NCBI GenBank assembly: GCA_002009975.1
Contig: MTLP01000031.1
Span: forward strand, 1-64,000
Direction: 5' to 3'
Origin: Thermococcus sp. JdFR-02
GTDB lineage: Archaea > Methanobacteriota_B > Thermococci > Thermococcales > Thermococcaceae
Length of the DNA stretch: 64,000 nt
Both the position numbers and the translations under genes were made by a program. Positions 17,524-28,143 of this stretch are shown piece by piece. The notes beneath the pieces are model-generated. The model was not told where the DNA came from and searched no databases. It was given only the letters and a program-made list of their open reading frames with translations. Each line of letters opens with the position of its first letter. Position 1 is the first letter of the stretch.

Positions 17524-18796
17524 GGATTGAAATAACCATACCAGCTGCGACTGTTTGACCCATGTCTCTAATAGCGAATCTACCGAGTTGTGGAATCTCC
17601 TTAACTGGCTCAATGACCATTGGCTTGGTTGGTCTTAAGATAACTATGGCTGAATCACCTGTCTTTATGAATTGTGGGTTCTCTTCAACGATGTTACCCG
17701 TTCTTGGGTCAAGTTTTGCAAGAATTTGCTCGAATCTAACGGCAACTTGGGTTGTGTGAGCGTGCAAGACTGGGGTGTAACCAATTGTAATTGCTGTTGG
17801 GTGGTTCAATACGATAATTTGAGCCTTAAAGGTGTCTCTTGTTCTAACAACTGTTGGTGGGTTGGTTGTGTGACCAGCAACGTCACCTCTCTTTATGTCG
17901 TTCTTTCCAACACCTCTAACGTTGAAACCAATGTTGTCACCTGGTAGAGCCTCTGGCATGGACTCGTGGTGCATTTCGATAGACTTAACTTCACCTTGTA
18001 TTGGTTTGTGGAAAATTGTTGATGCTGGCTCAAATATAACGACGTCACCAACTTTTAACTTACCGGTTTCTACTCTACCAACTGGAACTGTACCTACACC
18101 CTTAATTGAGTAAACGTCTTGGATTGGGATTCTCAATGGCTTGTCAACTGGCTTTGGTGGCTCTGGAACTTGATCCAATGCTTCAATTAATGTTGGACCG
18201 GTGTACCATGGCATCTTGTCGCTCTTCTTAACGACGTTGTCACCTTCCCAAGCACTAATTGGGATAACTGGGAAGTTCTTGTAACCAAGCATTTGTAAGA
18301 GCTTTGTAACTTGATTTTTAACCTCATTGAATCTCTTCTCGTCATAGTTGACTGTATCCATCTTGTTTATACCAACAATTATGTAGTTGATACCGAGTGT
18401 TCTAGCCAAGAAGGCGTGCTCCTTTGTTTGTGGCATGACACCATCTTTTGCATCAACGATCAAAATTGCAGCATCAGCTTGTGAAGCACCGGTAATCATG
18501 TTCTTAACGAAGTCTCTGTGACCTGGAGCATCGATAATTGTGATGTATCTGTGTGGAGTCTCGAACTTAGTGTGAGCAACGTCAATTGTAATACCTCTTT
18601 CTCTCTCTTCCTTAAGCCTGTCCATAACCCAAGCGAACTTGAATGACTTACCCTTTTCACCCATCTCTTCGAACTTCTTGATGATTTGCTCTGGTATGTT
18701 GGCTGTGTCGAAGAGTAATCTACCGATTGTTGTACTCTTTCCGTGGTCTACGTGTCCGATAAATACTATATTAACGTGTGGCTTCTCCTTAGCCAT
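17510..18796 (-). CDS. tuf: Translation elongation factor 1A (EF-1alpha)
   Basis: 428 residues. GTPase motifs: G1 [10 protein letters not shown]2 with ITIDVAH, G3 [13 protein letters not shown]4 NKMD and G5 SAWEGDN, followed by the two beta-barrel domains ([48 protein letters not shown]). It delivers aminoacyl-tRNA to the ribosome as a GTP complex. GGAGGTG precedes the ATG, and a strong TATA box (TTTAAAAA) lies about 50 bases upstream. Third-position choices lean to C/T in two-fold codons, as expected for a highly expressed gene. Confidence 0.99.
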   Translation of the reverse strand: MAKEKPHVNIVFIGHVDHGKSTTIGRLLFDTANIPEQIIKKFEEMGEKGKSFKFAWVMDRLKEERERGITIDVAHTKFETPHRYITIIDAPGHRDFVKNMITGASQADAAILIVDAKDGVMPQTKEHAFLARTLGINYIIVGINKMDTVNYDEKRFNEVKNQVTKLLQMLGYKNFPVIPISAWEGDNVVKKSDKMPWYTGPTLIEALDQVPEPPKPVDKPLRIPIQDVYSIKGVGTVPVGRVETGKLKVGDVVIFEPASTIFHKPIQGEVKSIEMHHESMPEALPGDNIGFNVRGVGKNDIKRGDVAGHTTNPPTVVRTRDTFKAQIIVLNHPTAITIGYTPVLHAHTTQVAVRFEQILAKLDPRTGNIVEENPQFIKTGDSAIVILRPTKPMVIEPVKEIPQLGRFAIRDMGQTVAAGMVISIQKGE

Positions 18797-18841
18797 ATTC
18801 TACACCTCCAAATTTTGGTCTAACCCTTATTGATTAGGATT

Positions 18842-18857
18842 GGTTTTTAAATCTTTC
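18842..18857 (-). promoter_or_regulatory. TATA box of tuf
   Basis: The minus strand reads AAAGATTTAAAAACC. A start about 25 bases downstream (near 18820) gives a 24-base leader containing GGAGGTG. A long inverted repeat lies about 10-16 bases further upstream. Confidence 0.6.
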
Positions 18858-18866
18858 TATAACCTC

Positions 18867-18906
18867 GGCTCTCTTGAGCGGGAAATCCGCTTTTTTCAAG
18901 AGAGCC
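18867..18906. repeat. Perfect 11-bp inverted repeat (hairpin) upstream of tuf
   Basis: GGCTCTCTTGA and TCAAGAGAGCC bracket a second small dyad GCGG-GAAAT-CCGC, with a four-base bulge (TTTT on the plus strand) on one side. It lies between the stop of the 280-aa gene and the tuf TATA box. Neither strand has a following T-run, so it is not a standard terminator. An operator or RNA processing element is possible. Confidence 0.65.
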
Positions 18907-18976
18907 TCATAAGTTCAAAGGGAAATACGAAGTGGGGTTTAAAAACTTAACTAATGGAATTTTTGTAAAAGTATCG

Positions 18977-19819
18977 TTAGAGCAGAGAATAGATTTTGTA
19001 TGCCTTAATGTGCTTTGTATAGAATTCTTTGATGTAGATTGTATTGTTTGTTACCACAGCGTCTTTAGGAGTGTAGTCAAGCCTTTTACATGCAAGCTTT
19101 ATTAGACTTCTTGTATAAACACAGAAACCCCTCTTCTCGTCTCCTTGAGGTCTTACAAAAGAATAAACAGCTACCACGTATTTCTCTCCAACTCCGATCC
19201 TCACAAGCATTCTTAAATTTTCCCCTTTCCAGGGTTTTGCGACTCTGACTCTCTTCTTGAGTTTGTAATTCTCTAACAGATACAAATAGCCTTCAGTAGT
19301 GGTTACGTAGGTGAAATGATCATACTCTTCAACGTCAGTCACTATACCCTTTCCAGGACAGAAAAATTTAAAGCTTCCATCCATAACATTAACCAAATAA
19401 ACACAGCTATTCAAAAGAATGATTTTGTCATCTTGATAGGAATTAAACCAGACAGCTTTTGCTATGTATAACTCCCAGCGTTTATTTAATGAATAATTAA
19501 GAAACAGCAACTCAGTCCCCGAAGCATAGGGATCCCCCGGATAACCTGCAATTAAGAGAATACCCTCTGGAATGCATATATACTTTCCAAAGAAACCGTA
19601 AAGTGTATAAGTTTTGTCCTTTATCGTGAAATTAACATAATTCTCATACACTCCGCTGTATTCCTTTACACTAATTTTGAAAGGACATTCGAGAAAACTG
19701 CTCTTCTCAAATACAGGTACAATATCAGTTCTGGTTTCAATGATAACCGCTCTCATGAAGAAAAATACTATAATAACCAAGATAATGATCACATTAACTG
19801 TTCCTCTCGAGATTTTCAA
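18977..19819 (-). CDS. Hypothetical membrane-anchored extracytoplasmic protein
   Basis: 280 residues. One N-terminal TM helix (VNVIIILVIIVFFFMRAVII) is followed by a beta-rich outer domain with repeated strand patterns (KTYTLYGFFGKYI, KIILLNSCVYLVNVMDGSFKF, DHFTYVTTTEGYLYLLENYKLK, AVVTNNTIYIKEFYTKH), resembling a beta-propeller of the PQQ/WD type. No family is recognised. It uses TTG as start, with GGAGGTG 5 bases before it and a TATA box (TTTATATTTAAT) further upstream. It sits between EF-2 and EF-1A, unrelated to translation, and looks like a later insertion. Confidence 0.75.
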   Translation of the reverse strand: MKISRGTVNVIIILVIIVFFFMRAVIIETRTDIVPVFEKSSFLECPFKISVKEYSGVYENYVNFTIKDKTYTLYGFFGKYICIPEGILLIAGYPGDPYASGTELLFLNYSLNKRWELYIAKAVWFNSYQDDKIILLNSCVYLVNVMDGSFKFFCPGKGIVTDVEEYDHFTYVTTTEGYLYLLENYKLKKRVRVAKPWKGENLRMLVRIGVGEKYVVAVYSFVRPQGDEKRGFCVYTRSLIKLACKRLDYTPKDAVVTNNTIYIKEFYTKHIKAYKIYSLL

Positions 19820-19954
19820 CTTTGCACCTCCTTAACTCCAAACAAGTCATTACTACCAAGAAAAGTTTTATTCTTTATTAAATATAAATCTTATTCTAAT
19901 AAAGCTGAGAAAAATTATCCCACAATGTAACAATAAAAGAGCAAAATATACAGA

Positions 19955-19973
19955 AAGTCAAAGAAAAAAGGAA
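19955..19973 (-). terminator. Oligo-T terminator after fusA
   Basis: The minus strand reads CCTTTTTTCTTTGAC within a few bases of the EF-2 stop codon. Confidence 0.6.
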
Positions 19974-22172
19974 TCAGAATTGTGGACAAACATCCTTTTC
20001 AGTTGGTGGGGTTGGATCTAAGCCTTTTCTTTGTCTAATCTGCCTAATGATATTTACAGCTAGCTCGTTTGGAACTTTTTCGAATCCTGCATGTTCTGTA
20101 CTCCATAATGCTCTACCACTTGTTGCACCTCTAATTGCACCAGCAAATCCAAACATTTCTGCAACTGGTGCCTTTGAGATAATCGTCATTACTTCTCCTT
20201 CTTGCTTCATGTCCAATAGTTGTCCTCTTCTTTGGCTCATCTCTCTGCTAACTGAACCCATGTAGTCGTATGGAACGTTGATGATAACCTTTTGATATGG
20301 TTCATAAAGAACTGGCCCTGCTTTCATCATTGCACAGTGAATTGCTGTTCTAATGGCTGGGTAAATTTGAGCTGGACCTCTGTGAACGTTATCTTCGTGA
20401 ATCTTTGCATCAACTAATCTAACTATAACCTTCATAACTGGCTCTTTTGCCAATGGTCCCTCATCCATTGCTTGGTGGAAACCATCAATAAGCAAGTCCA
20501 TAACTTCATTGAGGTATTGTATACCCTTTGTATTGTCTAGGAACATGTTTCCTCTGTAAACATCAACTATACCTCTTGCAATGTCGTAATTCATTCCTAA
20601 CTCAGCCAACTTCTTAGCAACTTCTTTTGAGTTCTTAGGTCTCCCTTCTGGAATCTCTCCCTCTCTAATTGCTTGATAAATATTGTCGGGCATTGGTTCA
20701 ACAACAACGTAGAATCTGTTGTGTTTGTTTGGTGACTTACCCTCAACAATTGGGCTAACTTTTGTTATGCTCTCTCTGTAAACAACGATTGGCTCTGAAA
20801 CATCAACATCAATTCCCCAGTCTTCTTTAAGCTTGTAGAGCTTAACTTCAAGATGAAGCTCACCCATACCGCTTAAGAGGTGTTGTCCTGTCTCTTCGTC
20901 AATTTTAACATTTAATGTTGGGTCTTCTTTAGCAAGCTGTCTCAAAGCTTCAATTAATCTTGGTAAGTCCTTAACGCTCTTAGCTTCAATAGCAACTGTA
21001 ACTACTGGTTCACTTGTATAGTGAAGGGCTTCGAATGGTTCAATTGGTTCCTCAGCAACGGTTTCACCTGCAATTGCATCCCTTAAACCTGTAACTGCAA
21101 CGATGTTACCAGCTGGTACGGCTTCCATATTAACTCTCTCTGGACCCATATATATACCGACTTGTTGGATTCTTGCCTTTCTCTTAGCGCTTATAATGTG
21201 AACTTCTTGACCTGTTTTAACGGTACCACTCCATACTCTACCTGTTGCAACTTCTCCAGCATGTCTATCAATGATGATCTTTGTAACCACCATCACCATC
21301 TTACCATTTGGATCACAGTTAATCATCGCTTTACCGACTTCACTTTCTATTTCTCCTCTCCAAAGGTGTGGAATTCTGTACTTTTGAGCTTCAATTGGAT
21401 TTGGTAAGTGCTTAACAACCATATCCAATACAACAACGTGAAGTGGAGCTTTCTTTCTGAGAGTCTTTAAATCACCAGCATTTGTTAGGTCGATAATGTC
21501 CTTGAATGAAACACCTGTCTTTTTCATGTATGGAACACTTAAAGCCCAGTTATAGTAAGCGCTTCCAAATGCAACGCTGCCATCTGTAACGCTAACCACC
21601 CACTTGTCTTTGAATTCCTCTGGTGCGAACTTCCTAATCAATCTGTTAACGTCAGTGATTATTTTAACAAATCTTTCTTGCATTTGTTGAGGAGTAAGCT
21701 TTAACTCCTTAATTAGTCTGTCAACTTTGTTAATGAACAAAACTGGCTTGACGTATTCTCTCAAAGCTTGTCTCAAAACCGTCTCTGTTTGCGGCATTAC
21801 TCCCTCTACCGCATCAACTACGATAATTGCACCGTCAATTGCTCTCATTGCTCTTGTAACGTCACCACCAAAGTCAACGTGACCTGGAGTATCAATTAAG
21901 TTGATCAAGTATTCCCTACCCTCATAATTGTGGACCATTGAAACGTTAGCTGAGTTAATTGTAATACCTCTTGCTTGCTCTTGCTCGTCAAAATCAAGGA
22001 CTAACTGCTTCCCAGCCAATTCTTCACTAATCATTCCCGCTCCTGCCAACAGGTTGTCACTTAAAGTTGTCTTACCGTGGTCAATGTGAGCGGCAATACC
22101 CATATTTCTTATTCTCTCAGGTTGAAGCATTAACTCCTTAATTTTTGCAACCAATTCTTCTCTACGTCCCAT
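19974..22172 (-). CDS. fusA: Translation elongation factor 2 (EF-2)
   Basis: 732 residues. GTPase motifs [21 protein letters not shown] and NKVDR are present. The C-terminal domain includes [12 protein letters not shown], whose His is the diphthamide site modified by Dph enzymes and ADP-ribosylated by diphtheria toxin. EF-2 drives translocation on the ribosome. GAGGTGATATAA precedes the ATG. A TATA box lies about 65 bases upstream, so fusA has its own promoter and is followed by a T-run terminator. Confidence 0.99.
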   Translation of the reverse strand: MGRREELVAKIKELMLQPERIRNMGIAAHIDHGKTTLSDNLLAGAGMISEELAGKQLVLDFDEQEQARGITINSANVSMVHNYEGREYLINLIDTPGHVDFGGDVTRAMRAIDGAIIVVDAVEGVMPQTETVLRQALREYVKPVLFINKVDRLIKELKLTPQQMQERFVKIITDVNRLIRKFAPEEFKDKWVVSVTDGSVAFGSAYYNWALSVPYMKKTGVSFKDIIDLTNAGDLKTLRKKAPLHVVVLDMVVKHLPNPIEAQKYRIPHLWRGEIESEVGKAMINCDPNGKMVMVVTKIIIDRHAGEVATGRVWSGTVKTGQEVHIISAKRKARIQQVGIYMGPERVNMEAVPAGNIVAVTGLRDAIAGETVAEEPIEPFEALHYTSEPVVTVAIEAKSVKDLPRLIEALRQLAKEDPTLNVKIDEETGQHLLSGMGELHLEVKLYKLKEDWGIDVDVSEPIVVYRESITKVSPIVEGKSPNKHNRFYVVVEPMPDNIYQAIREGEIPEGRPKNSKEVAKKLAELGMNYDIARGIVDVYRGNMFLDNTKGIQYLNEVMDLLIDGFHQAMDEGPLAKEPVMKVIVRLVDAKIHEDNVHRGPAQIYPAIRTAIHCAMMKAGPVLYEPYQKVIINVPYDYMGSVSREMSQRRGQLLDMKQEGEVMTIISKAPVAEMFGFAGAIRGATSGRALWSTEHAGFEKVPNELAVNIIRQIRQRKGLDPTPPTEKDVCPQF

Positions 22173-22231
22173 TTATATCACCTCAAATTCTACTCTCCTT
22201 ATGAGCTTGTCATTTTTCAATCTAAAAGTTT

Positions 22232-22242
22232 GGTTATAAATC
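22232..22242 (-). promoter_or_regulatory. TATA box of fusA
   Basis: The minus strand reads GATTTATAACC, about 60-70 bases before the EF-2 ATG. The predicted transcription start is near 22212. Confidence 0.55.
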
Positions 22243-22370
22243 TTTCCCTTAGCTTTTACAAAGATTAGCAAAGAGATATGCGACTTTTACTAACATCCGT
22301 CTAATAATTAAACAGCAATTTAAGTTAATGTTAAATGATTTGCAAAATACTGCAAATACAAAAGAGACAA

Positions 22371-22388
22371 ACAGAAAAGAAAAAATGC
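22371..22388 (-). terminator. Oligo-T terminator after rpsG
   Basis: The minus strand reads CATTTTTTCTTTTCTG just after the S7 stop codon. It ends the long RNA polymerase/ribosomal protein transcription unit. Confidence 0.6.
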
Positions 22389-22389
22389 T

Positions 22390-23037
22390 TCATCTTGAAG
22401 CTTGAGCAATCCTTTCGATTTCTTCCTTCTTGCTGTAAGCAAAGCTCTTTGTGTCTTTGTTTGCAGCGGCGATTATTTCTTCAGCTAAAGCCTCTGCATA
22501 GCTTGTCTTATTTCTATAACACTTAGCGCTTGCACCAAGAGCAATGTTTCTCAAAGCAACATCCAATCTCCTTGAAGGTGAAATATCAACAGCTAAGTGG
22601 TACCTAATACCACCGAACATAACTGTAGTTGTGTCTTCTCTTGGAGCTGAGTTCTCAATAGCTCTAATTAAAACTTGAATTGGATTTTGCTTTGTTCTCT
22701 TCTCAATGATCTCGAATGCTTGCTTAACAACCTCATAAGCCTTAATCTTCTTGCTCATTAAGGATCTGTGCTCTCTTCTCATGAAGTGACCAGCCACTTT
22801 GTAACTTGAAGCACCACTTCTCATTACCTTGTTAATTAGTCTCTCAACTATGTGCATGTTAATTTTCCCAAAGCTTTTCTTTGCATACCTTCCATGTGTG
22901 TGAGGTAAAAGCCTTGGTTCTAAGTTAATGTAAGGTCTCAATGAAGGATCATTGACAACAACATCTTCAACGCTCCATCTACCAAAGACCTTAAGCTCCT
23001 TTGGTTGGAAAAATCTCTCTTGTAAGCTCTTTGCCAT
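22390..23037 (-). CDS. rpsG: 30S ribosomal protein S7 (uS7)
   Basis: 215 residues, with the archaeal S7 core [72 protein letters not shown] and [14 protein letters not shown]7 nucleates assembly of the 30S head. The in-frame GTG at 23046 lies in the ribosome binding site AAGGTGATGATT, so the ATG ending at 23037 is used. It follows S12 by 5 bases and is last in the operon. Confidence 0.98.
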   Translation of the reverse strand: MAKSLQERFFQPKELKVFGRWSVEDVVVNDPSLRPYINLEPRLLPHTHGRYAKKSFGKINMHIVERLINKVMRSGASSYKVAGHFMRREHRSLMSKKIKAYEVVKQAFEIIEKRTKQNPIQVLIRAIENSAPREDTTTVMFGGIRYHLAVDISPSRRLDVALRNIALGASAKCYRNKTSYAEALAEEIIAAANKDTKSFAYSKKEEIERIAQASR

Positions 23038-23042
23038 AATCA

Positions 23043-23486
23043 TCACCTTCTCGGCTTTTCTTTTCTACCCTTAACCAATTCTTTAAGTGAAACTCTGTTA
23101 ACCTTGACTACCTTATACCTAATTCCTGGAATATCACCCATTGAACCACCCATTGCACCGCCTATTCCCTCAATGATAACTTCATCGTGTTCATCAATGT
23201 GATTAATTGCACCGTCACCTGGAGTAAATGCAGTAACCACTCTACCATTCTTAATTAATTGAACTCTAACTGCTTTTCTCATACCGGAGTTTGGTTGCTT
23301 AGCTTCAACAGCAATCTTCTCTAAAACTATTCCTCTTGCTTGGGGTGCTCCTTCTAGTGGATCGCTCTTTTCCTTGAGTCTTAGCACTCTTCTCTTGAAT
23401 GTAATATCACTCCATCTGAACTTTTTTCTCTTGAGCTTAAGCTTTCTTCCAGCAAATTCTCCATATGGGGCTTTTTTACCAGGCAT
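23043..23486 (-). CDS. rpsL: 30S ribosomal protein S12 (uS12)
   Basis: 147 residues, containing the decoding-centre loops [15 protein letters not shown] and [17 protein letters not shown]12 monitors codon-anticodon pairing on the 30S subunit. The ATG at 23486 follows GAGGTGATGATC; the in-frame GTG at 23495 is part of that site. It lies between NusA and S7, the conserved archaeal order. Confidence 0.98.
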   Translation of the reverse strand: MPGKKAPYGEFAGRKLKLKRKKFRWSDITFKRRVLRLKEKSDPLEGAPQARGIVLEKIAVEAKQPNSGMRKAVRVQLIKNGRVVTAFTPGDGAINHIDEHDEVIIEGIGGAMGGSMGDIPGIRYKVVKVNRVSLKELVKGRKEKPRR

Positions 23487-23496
23487 GATCATCACC

Positions 23497-23934
23497 TCAA
23501 ATTATTACCACATCCTCAATCCCATGATGTCTCTCCATCAATTCTTTTACTAAATTTATAGTTTGCCCCCCTCTACCAATCGCCCTTGGTTTATCCCTTG
23601 GACTTATATCCAAGAGGGCAACTTTCTTACCATTCTTCTTTTCGGTGATATGAACTTTTTTAACCTTTACGCCTACACTCCTATAAATGTTTCTGAGGAA
23701 TTCCTCGGGATTCTCTGAATGCTCTATCAAGTCAATGCCTTTTCCAAGCATCTCTTGGACTCTTCTAACGTTCATACCTCTCTTACCTAATGCTAAGCCC
23801 ATCTCACCCTTCTTTATGACATAGATTAAGCGATTCTTGTTCCTGTCTATGATACAGTCAAGCACTGTGGCTCCTGTGAAGCTTTCAAAGAGGGCAATAT
23901 ATTTTATTTGATCTGTGTTTAGTTTTAGGGGCAC
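23497..23934 (-). CDS. nusA: NusA-like transcription factor (KH-domain protein)
   Basis: 145 residues with two KH domains only ([23 protein letters not shown] and [29 protein letters not shown]). The S1 and N-terminal polymerase-binding domains of bacterial NusA are missing, as is normal in archaea. It binds RNA and probably acts in elongation/termination. Translation starts with GTG that shares a base with the TAG stop of L30e (coupled translation). Confidence 0.96.
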   Translation of the reverse strand: MPLKLNTDQIKYIALFESFTGATVLDCIIDRNKNRLIYVIKKGEMGLALGKRGMNVRRVQEMLGKGIDLIEHSENPEEFLRNIYRSVGVKVKKVHITEKKNGKKVALLDISPRDKPRAIGRGGQTINLVKELMERHHGIEDVVII

Positions 23935-24239
23935 TATTCTCTACCCCCAGCTAAGGCTAAAATGTTGCTCTCTCCAGGTTCTATTATTGCCAAGGAGGCA
24001 ACTACATATGGTTTACCGCACATCATTCCAAGCTCAATGCTGGTACCCTCGAACTCATAAACGGGAATATTACTGAGCTTTGAATAATAGTAGATATCCT
24101 CCTTGAGTTCCTTTGGTGCATTCTTAGCAACTATGATAAGCTTAGCACCACCCGTCTTTGCAAGCTTAACTGTTTTATTTGAACCTATGATAACCTTACC
24201 AGTTTCCATCGCTTTCCTAAGTTCAAAAGCTAAATCCAT
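23934..24239 (-). CDS. rpl30e: 50S ribosomal protein L30e (eL30)
   Basis: 101 residues of the L7Ae/L30e fold: [48 protein letters not shown] and the C-terminal [23 protein letters not shown]. It binds kink-turn RNA. It is placed between RNAP A'' and NusA, as in other euryarchaea. Confidence 0.97.
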   Translation of the reverse strand: MDLAFELRKAMETGKVIIGSNKTVKLAKTGGAKLIIVAKNAPKELKEDIYYYSKLSNIPVYEFEGTSIELGMMCGKPYVVASLAIIEPGESNILALAGGRE

Positions 24240-24251
24240 AACTACACCCCC

Positions 24252-25430
24252 TTACTCCTTTGGTTTTATTGGTAATTTCATCGTTAATCTAACTATACCC
24301 GTTCCCACGGGTACGGGCTGACCTATTAGGACATTTTCAACGACACCATTTAGGGGATCACTTTCTCCCCTTTCAGCTGCTTCAAATAGATGTTGAACAG
24401 TAATTTCGAAAGCAGCCCTAGCCAATACACTCGCTTTTTCACCAACTATACCGTGTCTACCTATTGGTTTAACTTCCCCATCAAGGGTCATCATATCAGC
24501 GACGAGCATGATATGTCTAACATCAACTTCCAAACCTTGCTCTTGCATTGTTTTAGTAATCTCTTCAATTATAGCATTTCTCGCAGCTTCAATTCCAAGC
24601 ACATCAGCTATTTCACGAATATTGTTTGTTCTTGTCCTCTTTGGGTCAATACCAGGTACTTTGAGTACTTGTTTAAAGTTCGAACCCTCAGTATAGATGA
24701 CGTATTCGTCGCCTTCCTTTCTTATAACCGTTTTTCCTACGCCTGAGAGACCTTTAAGTCTGTGACTTTTAACTTTTTCGGCAATTCTTCTTAGGTCAGA
24801 GATTTTCTCAACCTTCTTTGGTCTCACCCTAAGAGTATAACCTTCAACCTCAAATGCTGCAGTTTTAAACGAAGTTTCAAGTTTCTTTTTGATTTTTTCC
24901 ATAGTTAAACCACTCTTTTCTAAACGCTCTGGATCAATTTCCACAACAAATTCCATATTTATAATGTCCATCGTCATTGATTGGGCTAAATTCACAAGAG
25001 TTGTTCCCTCAATCCTTCTTGCAACCTCTAACGCCTTTTCTCTATCATATTTATGTTCTTCATCAAGGTAAACAGTCATGATTGGAGTTGAAGGATTTTT
25101 CCTTGCATCAACAATTTCTATAATTCTTGGCAAACCTAAGGTTACGTTAATCTCAGCAACACCAGCGTAGTGGAAAGTGTTAAGGGTCATCTGTGTTGAA
25201 GGCTCTCCTATGGACTGAGCAGCAACAGTTCCAATAGCCTCGCCCGGTTCAACAATAGACTTTTCATACTCTTGGACAATTTCCTGTATAATAGCCTCAA
25301 TTTCAGCTTTTTTTAGCTTATATTTTTCATTAAATTTAATGAGCCTTTCATAAAGTTCTTGTTTTGTTTTTTCTGGTAAGGATGAGGCTTTCTTTTCAAC
25401 TAAAGATTTAATGGTAGAAGCAGAAACCAT
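24252..25430 (-). CDS. rpoA2: DNA-directed RNA polymerase subunit A''
   Basis: 392 residues, the C-terminal part of the beta' homologue. It contains the trigger-loop/bridge-proximal block EPGEAIGTVAAQSIGEPSTQMTLNTFHYAGVAEINVTLGLPRIIEI and the C-terminal clamp parts PIGRHGIVGEKASVLARAAFE. It assembles with A' into the largest subunit. It follows A' by 5 bases. Confidence 0.99.
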   Translation of the reverse strand: MVSASTIKSLVEKKASSLPEKTKQELYERLIKFNEKYKLKKAEIEAIIQEIVQEYEKSIVEPGEAIGTVAAQSIGEPSTQMTLNTFHYAGVAEINVTLGLPRIIEIVDARKNPSTPIMTVYLDEEHKYDREKALEVARRIEGTTLVNLAQSMTMDIINMEFVVEIDPERLEKSGLTMEKIKKKLETSFKTAAFEVEGYTLRVRPKKVEKISDLRRIAEKVKSHRLKGLSGVGKTVIRKEGDEYVIYTEGSNFKQVLKVPGIDPKRTRTNNIREIADVLGIEAARNAIIEEITKTMQEQGLEVDVRHIMLVADMMTLDGEVKPIGRHGIVGEKASVLARAAFEITVQHLFEAAERGESDPLNGVVENVLIGQPVPVGTGIVRLTMKLPIKPKE

Positions 25431-25435
25431 CTAAA

Positions 25436-28138
25436 TCACCCCTTCTCCCTAAGTTTTAATAATGTTCTCACAATGATCCTATCAACATCAACAGTTTTAC
25501 CTTGCCAGCTCCTCATTGGATCTATACCATCTTCACCGTACTTAAACTGCACAATGATTCCGCTTGGGTCTCTAACTGTTCCATCGTAATCCACTTTCAA
25601 ATCTTGGAGAGCATTGATTAATCTTCTTTGCATGTAACCACTTTGTGCCGTTCTAACTGCTGTATCAACCAATCCCTCTCTACCACCCATTGCGTGGAAG
25701 AAGTACTCTGCTGGAGTTAGTCCGCTCTTATAAGAGTTAATGATAAACCCTTTCGCCCTTGCACCCAAGTCTCTTCTCTTAAAGTGAGCCAAAACCCTAT
25801 CCCTATAACCTCTGTACAAACGCTTACCTCTAATGGATTGCTGACCCAATAAAGCTGACATCTGTGTAATGTTAAGTATCTTACCTCTCGCACCTGTCTT
25901 AGCCATGATAACCGCGTGATTATTCATACCTAAATATTGAGAAGCAACTTCACCAGCTTGATCTCTTGACTCTGCTAATACTGCCATTATCTTGCTCTCC
26001 AAGGTCTCCTCTAGCGTCTTACCAGGCAAAGGCTCTAATTCCTCATTTTCATAGGCTTCAATTAATCTTTGAACTTTTTGCTCTGCTTCCCTAATTATCT
26101 CCCTAATTCTCTCAATTGCCTCTTGTGGCAAGTCTTCATCATCTATTGCTGTTGTAAATCCTCTGTGGGTAATTACCCAAATTGCTAGTTTTGTCACTTG
26201 ATCAAGGAATTGTCTTGCCCTTTCAACCCCGTATTCTCTCACTATAATGTCAAGGATTTTGCCATCTTCCCTGCCATAGGCTTTCTTGTCAATAGCACCG
26301 CTCAAAAGCTTTCCGTTTCTAATATAAACAAATCCATCTGTTGCAACTTTCCTTATCTCCTCTTTACTTGGAATGAGCTTCTCTTCAATTAACTTTTCAA
26401 TAGCCTCACATTCCTTTGGGTCCTCACACAACTTATTGCGATACCAAATCGTCAAATCCTTTGGTAGCAACAATGAGAATATGGTCTTCCCACTCCAAAG
26501 CTCAATCCCATTCTCCACCTTATCAGGCTTTGGCAGTTCCTCAACCTCAACTCCTGCAAACATTAACATTTGTTCAACTTCAAGCCTTGTGAAGTACGCT
26601 CCTTCCCTAGTCAAGAGATAACCGCCAGAGATGTGGTCTTGAATTCCACCAATAATAGGACCACCATACCTTGGTGAAATAATGTGATTTTGGACTTCCA
26701 TCAAGATTCTCGCTTCAGCTTGGGCTTCTTCAGTCTGTGGGACGTGAAGGTTCATCTCATCTCCATCAAAATCAGCGTTGTATGGAGGACATACTGCTAA
26801 GTTTAGTCTAAAAGTCTTATAGGGCATGACTCTAACACGGTGCGCCATGATGCTCATACGGTGAAGTGAAGGTTGTCTGTTAAAGAGAACTATATCCCCA
26901 TCCATTAAGTGCCTCTCCACTGTCCACCCAATGTCAATCATCTCAACTAAGGTTTCTCTGTTAGTTTCCATTATCCTAATCCTTCTCCCCTCTGGGTCAA
27001 TTACATAATTTGCCCCCGGGTATTTCTCAGGACCATTGAGGATTAATTTTTTAAGCTTTTCAATGTTGAACTCAGTAACCTTTTCTGGAACAGTCAACTC
27101 CATTGCAACATCCATTGGAACTCCAACTTCGTTAATACTAATCATTGGATCAGGGCTAATAACGGTTCTTGCAGAGAAGTTAACTCTCTTACCGCTTAAG
27201 TTTCCTCTAAATCTACCTTCCTTACCCTTGAGTCTCTGGGCTAATGTTTTTAGAGGTCTTCCGCTCTTATGCTTAGCAGCTGGAACTCCAGAGGTCTCGT
27301 TGTTTATATAAGTGGTGACGTGATACTGCAATAAATCCCACAAGTCCTCGATAATTAGTTGAGGAGCACCTGCCTCAATGTTCGTTTTAAGACGGTTGTT
27401 AATCCTAATGATGTCAACAAGCTTGTGAGTTAGATCATCTTCAGCCCTTATACCGCTCTCCAATGTGATTGAAGGTCTAACAGTAACTGGTGGAACTGGT
27501 AAAACAGTGAGAACCATCCATTCTGGTCTTGACTTTTCTCTGTCAAGCCCAAGTAAGGGCAAGTCTTTATCTGGAATTCTCTCCAATCTATCTCTTACCT
27601 CGCTCGGCATCATTCTGTGCTTCTCTTCTCCTCTAATTTCCCAGTAGATGGTTGGTCTTTCAAACTTTAGCTCATATTGTGGAGCACCACAGTGAGGACA
27701 AACTTTTCTTTCCTTGGCTTTCTTGTGAATCTCTTTAATGAGTTTCTCCCTTACTTTTCTCCTGTTCTCTATAAGCTCAAATTTCTTCATGTAGCCTTCA
27801 ATTTCTTCATCAGTTAACTTTATCCTTCCACATTCCCTACACGTGCTTTCTAAAACTCTGTAGATTGTCTTTGCAAATCCAACATGAATTACTGGTCTAG
27901 CGAGCTCTATATGACCAAAATGTCCCGGACATTCACCGTATCTTGCTCCACAAGTTTCACACCTCAATCCAGGGTCAATGACGCCCAAGCGCTTATCCAT
28001 TAATCCTCCTTCTATTGGGTAACCATCGTCATCATAAGTGTCTGGAACAGTGACTTCTACTGCACTCATCTTACGAATTTCCTGAGGGGAAAGAATACCA
28101 AACTCAATACTACCAATAACCCTTTTTATTGACTGCAT
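25436..28138 (-). CDS. rpoA1: DNA-directed RNA polymerase subunit A'
   Basis: About 900 residues. Zinc site CETCGARYGECPGHFGHI near the N-terminus, a second CPHCG, and the catalytic metal loop NADFDGDEMN. Intein-free. The bridge-helix region (PAEYFFHAMGGREGLVDTAVRTAQSGYMQRRLI) is near the C-terminus. The ATG at 28138 follows GGGTGTGATGATC; the GTG at 28147 is part of that site and of the end of rpoB. The rpoB stop lies 5 bases upstream. Confidence 0.99.
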   Translation of the reverse strand: MQSIKRVIGSIEFGILSPQEIRKMSAVEVTVPDTYDDDGYPIEGGLMDKRLGVIDPGLRCETCGARYGECPGHFGHIELARPVIHVGFAKTIYRVLESTCRECGRIKLTDEEIEGYMKKFELIENRRKVREKLIKEIHKKAKERKVCPHCGAPQYELKFERPTIYWEIRGEEKHRMMPSEVRDRLERIPDKDLPLLGLDREKSRPEWMVLTVLPVPPVTVRPSITLESGIRAEDDLTHKLVDIIRINNRLKTNIEAGAPQLIIEDLWDLLQYHVTTYINNETSGVPAAKHKSGRPLKTLAQRLKGKEGRFRGNLSGKRVNFSARTVISPDPMISINEVGVPMDVAMELTVPEKVTEFNIEKLKKLILNGPEKYPGANYVIDPEGRRIRIMETNRETLVEMIDIGWTVERHLMDGDIVLFNRQPSLHRMSIMAHRVRVMPYKTFRLNLAVCPPYNADFDGDEMNLHVPQTEEAQAEARILMEVQNHIISPRYGGPIIGGIQDHISGGYLLTREGAYFTRLEVEQMLMFAGVEVEELPKPDKVENGIELWSGKTIFSLLLPKDLTIWYRNKLCEDPKECEAIEKLIEEKLIPSKEEIRKVATDGFVYIRNGKLLSGAIDKKAYGREDGKILDIIVREYGVERARQFLDQVTKLAIWVITHRGFTTAIDDEDLPQEAIERIREIIREAEQKVQRLIEAYENEELEPLPGKTLEETLESKIMAVLAESRDQAGEVASQYLGMNNHAVIMAKTGARGKILNITQMSALLGQQSIRGKRLYRGYRDRVLAHFKRRDLGARAKGFIINSYKSGLTPAEYFFHAMGGREGLVDTAVRTAQSGYMQRRLINALQDLKVDYDGTVRDPSGIIVQFKYGEDGIDPMRSWQGKTVDVDRIIVRTLLKLREKG

Positions 28139-28143
28139 GATCA

